DNA of 6,867 bases from Clostridiales bacterium (lineage in GTDB: Bacteria; Bacillota; Clostridia; Lachnospirales; CAG-274), in the NCBI GenBank assembly GCA_021202835.1, contig JAJQCI010000344.1:1-6867 (forward strand), written 5' to 3'. The notes below the pieces were generated by a model, which worked only from the letters and a program-made list of their open reading frames with translations, had not been told where the DNA came from and did not search any database. Below, piece after piece: positions 1 through 6,300 of this stretch (positions are counted from its first letter, which is position 1; every line of letters starts with the position of its first letter). The position numbers and the translations under genes were made by a program.

Positions 1-304
1 CAATATATAAGCTTGTCAGATCATCACAGGATCCGTCATGATCGGTAAACTGATAATATGTTGAGCCGTCGGCGGTTACATAAAGGTCATAAGAGCTTGT
101 CAGGCTGGCGGCGACAAAGCTGTCAGCCGGAAGGTCATCGTCAAAAATCAGCTTAAGAGTGCCGCTGTATGACTTTGTTTTGAACTTAACGGAGGTTGCG
201 CTTTCCGTTTTTAAGGCGGTGGCGTAAGAGGTTCCGTTATAGGTTATGGCGTCGCCGGTTGTATAGCTGTTGCTTGCGCCGTGGGTGAAAAAGCCGTCTT
301 CTAC
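1..304 (-). repeat. ALKM-type beta module C (partial)
   Basis: Residues 2175 to the window edge. DGFFTHG corresponds to the start of module B. The core SYATALKTESA (Lys2206 three residues from the core Ala) is followed by SVKFKTKSYSGTLKLIF. It is closest to module B. Beyond that the copy carries a different loop (YDLYVTADGSTYYQF) and is cut off before the aGsyxI ending. Confidence 0.62.
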
Positions 305-3300
305 GCCTTTATAGAAGGATGTGGCATATGTACCGCCTTCTGTGCTTGACGAGTCGAAGAGCTTAACCATTTTGTAAAGAATGTAGTCTATGGAATAGTC
401 TGAGGACTTTGAATATTTATCCGTAACGTCAGTGCCCATTTCGTCAAGCCAAACCTTGCCTATTGAAAGGCTGACGGCGCCGCTTGTGTCGGGGTTGATT
501 CGGTTGGAGACCTTTATCGTGCCGGCGGAGATTCCCTCGTTGTTCAAATAGAGCGTATAGAAGGAATTCTTTGAAGAGTCATTGGGGTCTGTGACGTCGT
601 CCTCAATTACGTAATATTTATAATAGCCCACAATTGCCCCTGTTTCGGTGTTTATCTTTTGACTGGGAAGGCTGTCGGAGGTCCACGTCCAGTTATTGGA
701 GGCGCTTATTACAAAGCTTGAAACATAGTCGCCCAGGCCTTTAACGCCGCAGTCGGCAAGCTCCAGCCATTCGCCGCTTCCGAAGTCATCGGGAATGAAC
801 TGAATATAATAGAGCATATACTCTGTTGAGCCTATTCTGGCTATGGTGTGGCTTCCGGCTTCGACACGGGTTGAAAGAGTGTAGATTGAATAGCCCGAAG
901 TGTCGTCTGCCCCTGTGTCGGCGGCTATGTGGTCAGTTCCGTCGATTTTGGCGCCGGGAGAGGCATATTTAGCCGCATTTGTAAAAACGAAGTAGAGAGT
1001 TCCGCTGTTTTCAGTGGTAAAGGTTATCTTTGCGGCGGAATTCATTTTCAGGGCCGTGGCGCTTGTGAACGTGTTTCCTACGTAATTGTAGTAGTTGACA
1101 GTGCCGTATTTTGTGGTTGTGGAACCGCTGACGCTGAAAAAGTCTGAGCTTGTTCCGTTGGCAAAGTTGATCGTTTTATTTCCGCTGGAATCGACTGTCT
1201 CGGCGGCGCCCTCTTCAAAGGAGATAAAGGCGACGAAACACATGCCGTTTCTTTGTATGACGTAGGAGCCGGCCGGAAGATAGTAGCTTATAACATGGCT
1301 TGAGGCCGAAACAGTGTAGGTGTTTTTAAGCTCGTCGTTTATATACCGGTATATGTTGACGGAGTCTACAGGAGTGACGCTGGTGCCGCCGTCGGTGAAC
1401 ACCATGGTCAGCGTGCCGCCGTATTCCGAATTGAATTTGATCTGCGTCGGCGTGTTTTTCAGGGTTGAGTCATCGTTTGAGCCGCCGTCAATGCTCGATT
1501 CCATCTTCAGGGCCCTTGACAGAGTGAAGTTTGTATAACTTGGATATTTTGAAAGATTCCACCATACATCGCCGTATTCGTCTGAAAGAGCGCCGTTGAA
1601 GGTAAAGAAATTTACAGAGGTGGATTTTACATAATCCACATAGTCATAGCCGAAATCACTTTTTTCAACGGAATAATTTCCTGCGTCGTCGGTTGTTGTT
1701 TCTATTTCGTCCTCTTTGAAAATGTGGGCATAGAGGACGGTTGTTGTTGTTTCTGTTGTGGTTTGGGTTGTGGCTTCGCTGCTTGCTTCGGCCGTTGTTG
1801 TTTCCGTTGTGGTTTCAACGGTTACCGAAGATTTTGACAGAGCTGCACTTGCCGAAACAAAATCATTGGCCAGACTGTAATCATCGCAAATTTGTATGGA
1901 TATTCCGCTTTTACATTCATCAATGGGAATTGTAACGGAAAGGGTTCCGCTTGATGAAGCTGTGTCGGAGGTCCACTCTATTGAGTAGGTTCCGCTGTTT
2001 ACATTATTGCTTGTATAGGCCAGCTGTGTTCCGTTTCCGTCAGTCACCTTAACGGTAGGATACCAGCCCCACATTGTGGCGTATTTGTCGGTAACGCTGA
2101 ATGTAACGCTTTGGGTGCTTTCATAATATGTTACCGTTTCGGAATATACGCTGCTTCCGTAGGGAGGGTCTACAGTATAGGTGAAGGTGCCTGCTTCGGT
2201 TTCCTTTTCTTCGTCTCCGCCGCTGTCACCGGAGCCCGAATCGCCGGAGCCGCTGTCGCCGGAGCTGCCGGAGCTTGTTGAGTCGTCGTCTTCAATGATT
2301 TCCCCGGTATCCGCATCGTAGAGAATTCTGTAAAGCTTAAATTTAAGGCTGCCGTCGGTTTTCTCATAGGTGTCGGTTGGGTCGTTTTCATTGTCTGTCC
2401 ATGATTTTAAGACTGAAATTCTGGTTTTTTCAGAGTAATATTCAGCCGTATGGCTGTTTGTGATGTACTCTGTGTTGCCCAAAATAAGGTTTGCGGCGGA
2501 CTCTACGTCTTCAGAGTAGCCGGTAACATTTGAGAGAATCTTTGCGGCGTTGGAGCCGTAATAGAAGTAATATTTGGTTCCCTCAAGCTGATAGTCTGTG
2601 GGAGCAGAGGACTCAACAAAATAGCAGAGTGTGTCAATGGGAATATAGACATATTCGCCGCCGGAGTCTGTTATTCTGTAGTAGGCCGTGTATTTTACAA
2701 TAGTACTTGAAGGCTCAGAGGAATATACAGCACCGGTGTCGTCGTCCACATAAACAACGGAGCCGGAGATGGACGCAGTGCTGTTGCTGTCTGTGGTTAT
2801 GCTTGTTACCTTTTCGAAATGGGTTGCCGTTGTGGAGTCTGCATTGTAGACATACAGGTCGAAGGTTGCGCCTGAGAGTCTCAGGGCGAAGTTGTCGGCG
2901 TCTACCTTATATATGGAGTAGCCAGTGCCGTAGCTGGCCGAAGCCGAGACGGCATCCCAGTTGTAGGCATCATTTGTTTCAACAGAGTTTGTTGTTTCTA
3001 TTTCTTCGCCGTCTATTGTCAAATAAGCATAGTTTGTGGCGTGGGCCTTGGCGTTATAGGTGCCCGAGGCGGTGTTTCCGTCGCCTTCAATCCACTCGTT
3101 ATAGGTGCTGTCTACTATGATTGTTATTTTATATTCATAGACAAAGACATATTTGTTTCCGTCGTTGGGAAGAGTCAGAGATATGGTTTGAACTATGGTT
3201 TCGGTTCCGTCCCAGTCTGTGGTGGTTTCCTTGTCATAGGTCCAGCTGTAGCTGCCCGAATCAAGCTCGTCGCCGCTTATTATGTAAGAGCTTTCATCAT

Positions 3301-6300
3301 TATTATAATATTTGAGATTGCTGTTGTCATAATAAACCTTGACGGAATCTATTCGAAGGCTTGCGCTTCTTACAACTCCGTATGTGGGGTAGCTCTTGTA
3401 TGAAAGAACGTCTGTCAGAACAATATCGTCATAATATTCTGTGTCATCGGTCTTTGTAAAGTAGCTTTCGCCTCCTACGTTTACGGTGTATTTTATAACG
3501 TTGTTGTTTGTGTCAAAATAGTCGTCTTTTGAGAGAACAGTGCTTTCGGTTTCCGTGGTTGTCCATTCTCCCGAAGTGGTTTGACCTGCGGATCCGTAGT
3601 TTGTGTCTGTTCCGGCAGTTACATCAACATTATTTTCAAAGGAATATTTTTGGCCCTTATAGCTTTCGGCAATCTGACAGGTATAAATAACACTTAGGGT
3701 TATGCTGCTCGGGCTTTCTTTGTCGGTATAGTCGGCGCTTATTATAATCGTCTGCTGACCGTCCGAGTCGTTTGTCATATCTTCTATGTCATATGAAACA
3801 TTCAAATAGCCGTCATAAAGCCCTGACTGTGTTCCGCTTAGGCCGGTGTTTGTTTCGTCGTAAAGAGTCAGCTTGCTGTTATTGGAGCTTTGGGAAACCT
3901 CAAGCTTTGTAAGGGTAACTCCTGCCGGAAGATTATCCGTAATTTTGTAGGAATTATACCCTGATGTTTTATCCGTACTTTCCGGTTCAAGAACAACCGT
4001 TACAACCCAGCTTATTGTGCCGTCGGTTGTGGTCAGGCCGCTTGTGGCCGAGGAGGATGTTCCGCCGTACTGGTTATAGCCGTATTTTACAACCTTTTGG
4101 GAATAAGTCCATGAGTCATAGCCTGAGTCTCCGCCGCCGGTCACTGTGTTTGAGAATGTTCTGGAATCAGGGTTGTCGGTTACACTGCCAGTTGAGGTAT
4201 ATGTAACGGATATTGTGTTGTTTTCATAGTCATATGTGGCCTTTGCCGTTACGCCGTTTTCAGTATATTCAAATTCTTTTGAACCCGTTAATGAGGTATT
4301 ATACTCCACACCGTTTGTAAATGTTATTGTATAGGCGTAATAAAGAGTATTTTTATCAAGGTTTGCCAAATGAATCCAGCTCCAGCTGCTTGTTCTGAAG
4401 GTTACGGAAACATTTTCGGTATCGCCGTCGTCGAAAATTTTGTGAATAAGCTCTCCCAAAGCCACAGCCTGGTCATATGTGAAATAATGGTAAGAGCCGC
4501 CCAGGGAATCGCTTATTTCAGAACCGGCCGGAATTCCGCTTGAGGGAATTGTTAGGGTTACAGTCCAGGGGAAGGTATAAACTCCGCTTGAGCTTGTCAT
4601 TGAATCCTCATCAAGAGATTTGCTTAATATATCTGTTGATGTTCCGTCATACTGAGCCGAAGGAACGGAAACTCCTGCTGTGTCAGTCTGTGTGACAGAG
4701 CCGTAGCCCCCTGTAGTCTCTCCCTCGGGAGGAGCAATTGTGGCGGAATTTGATTCATAGCTGCCGTCCCAGACGGAAACAGCTGTTTTATATGTTATAA
4801 CATATTTTGTTTTGTCGGAGCTGCTGAAAACAATTCCGGTTATTGTATTGGTCACCGTACCGTCGGCGTTTGTAACTTCAGTATAAACATAGCTGTAGTC
4901 GGTTCCCTCCACGGCCGCCGTTCCGTCCGATTTTGTAACCGTAATACCTTCCGCTGCTTCGGCAAACATTGCGTCGGTAAGAGTATAGCCGTTAAGAGAG
5001 GCTGTGCCGTCACCTGCCACAATTGTCCATGTTATATAGCCGTTTGAATATGAGCCGGACTTGTCTATTATGTCCTTTCCCGAAATAGTGACGCTGATAC
5101 TGTCAGAATCGGAAACATCTCTGTTGTTCGTTTCGTCGGTTGTTGAAGCAGTGACGGAATTTGTGCCCGTTGAGCTGGCGGCATAAAGTGAGCTAACACT
5201 GTATTTGTAGGTTACCTTGTAAATTTCCACCTCGTCCTGATCTATTACATATTCATTGGCATATGTATAACCATCTTCAAGAGTTATATTGTCAAGCCCC
5301 GTAAGGGTGATTATCAGTTTGCCGTTTTGATCATAGGTATATGAATAGGTGTAGGTTGTGCCTTCGCTGTCAGTATATTCTGCCGAACCGGAAGAGCTGC
5401 TGCCTTCGCTTGTGGTCATTTCAACCGCTGTTTCATATGTTTCGTTTGAAAGGCCGTAGTCACTGCCCCAGGAATAGAGAATAGCCGTTGCAGTGCCCTT
5501 GCTTACCGTTACGCTTTGAAGATCGCCCAAAACACCGTCTTCGAAAGCATCGCTGAAATAGTCGCTGAGGGTTATGGTATCTCCGGTGCCCTTTCTGGAA
5601 TATACCTTCAGAGTATACTCAATATAGCTGTTTCCCTCTGCATCCGTAACCAAAGAGTAGGATTTCGAAACAGAAATGTCTTTTGTCAGCGTTTCATCGT
5701 CAGCATACGTTATATCTTCATCTTTAATCTCGATATAGACAGTGTCACCGTCTTTTACGATAAGACTGCCGTCGCTGCTGTTATATGCGCTTGAATCTAT
5801 ATAGGCGTCAACACTGATTGTACCTGTTATTTCTCCTGTGTTTTCGCTTATCTGATCCGCAAAAAATCCCATTACAGCCTGATAATATGTGTATGTGTTT
5901 TCATATGTATATTCTTTTCCCTCACTATCCGTTCCCGTAAGTGTTTCGGTGGCTGTGACTTCCTGAAAATACAAATGGAAAAGAACCTCCGACGTGCCCG
6001 TTTTCAAACCCTCATAATATCCGTCAAGAATGTCATCGGTCAAAATTATATCCCGGGGAAGGTCGATTGTGTAATATCCGTAATAGCTTGTGCCCGTGTT
6101 ATACTTAAATGTTCCGCTTATATCAAGCATTTGGGAATAAATTACAAAATCTATGTCCAAATCTATGGAATAATTACCTGTTTCGGAATCATATTCACAG
6201 TTATAGCTTTCGTTGTCGCCGCTGCCGTGGTATTTTATTGTGGCTGTATAGGTTCCTTCGCCCTCTTCGGCTGCAGCTTCCTCACCCAAAAGAAGAGCAA

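Noticed and set aside
1..1615. A pectate lyase catalytic domain
   Set aside because: Only the accessory-like ALKM modules are seen; there are no parallel beta-helix repeats or catalytic motifs.
1736..1830. CRISPR or tandem DNA repeat at the gttg-rich tract
   Set aside because: The repetition is irregular Thr coding (ACA/ACC/ACG) without spacers or a constant unit.
2170..2391. Minus-strand short frame with a Pro/Ala/Thr-rich product
   Set aside because: It overlaps the Cna_B start and Ser/Gly linker in another frame and is a composition shadow of that linker.
2707..3120. Plus-strand open frame of 137 codons, rich in Arg, Leu and Cys
   Set aside because: It is antisense to D2 module 5 and the start of the SpaA domain. 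The composition is that of a shadow frame and no domain is visible.
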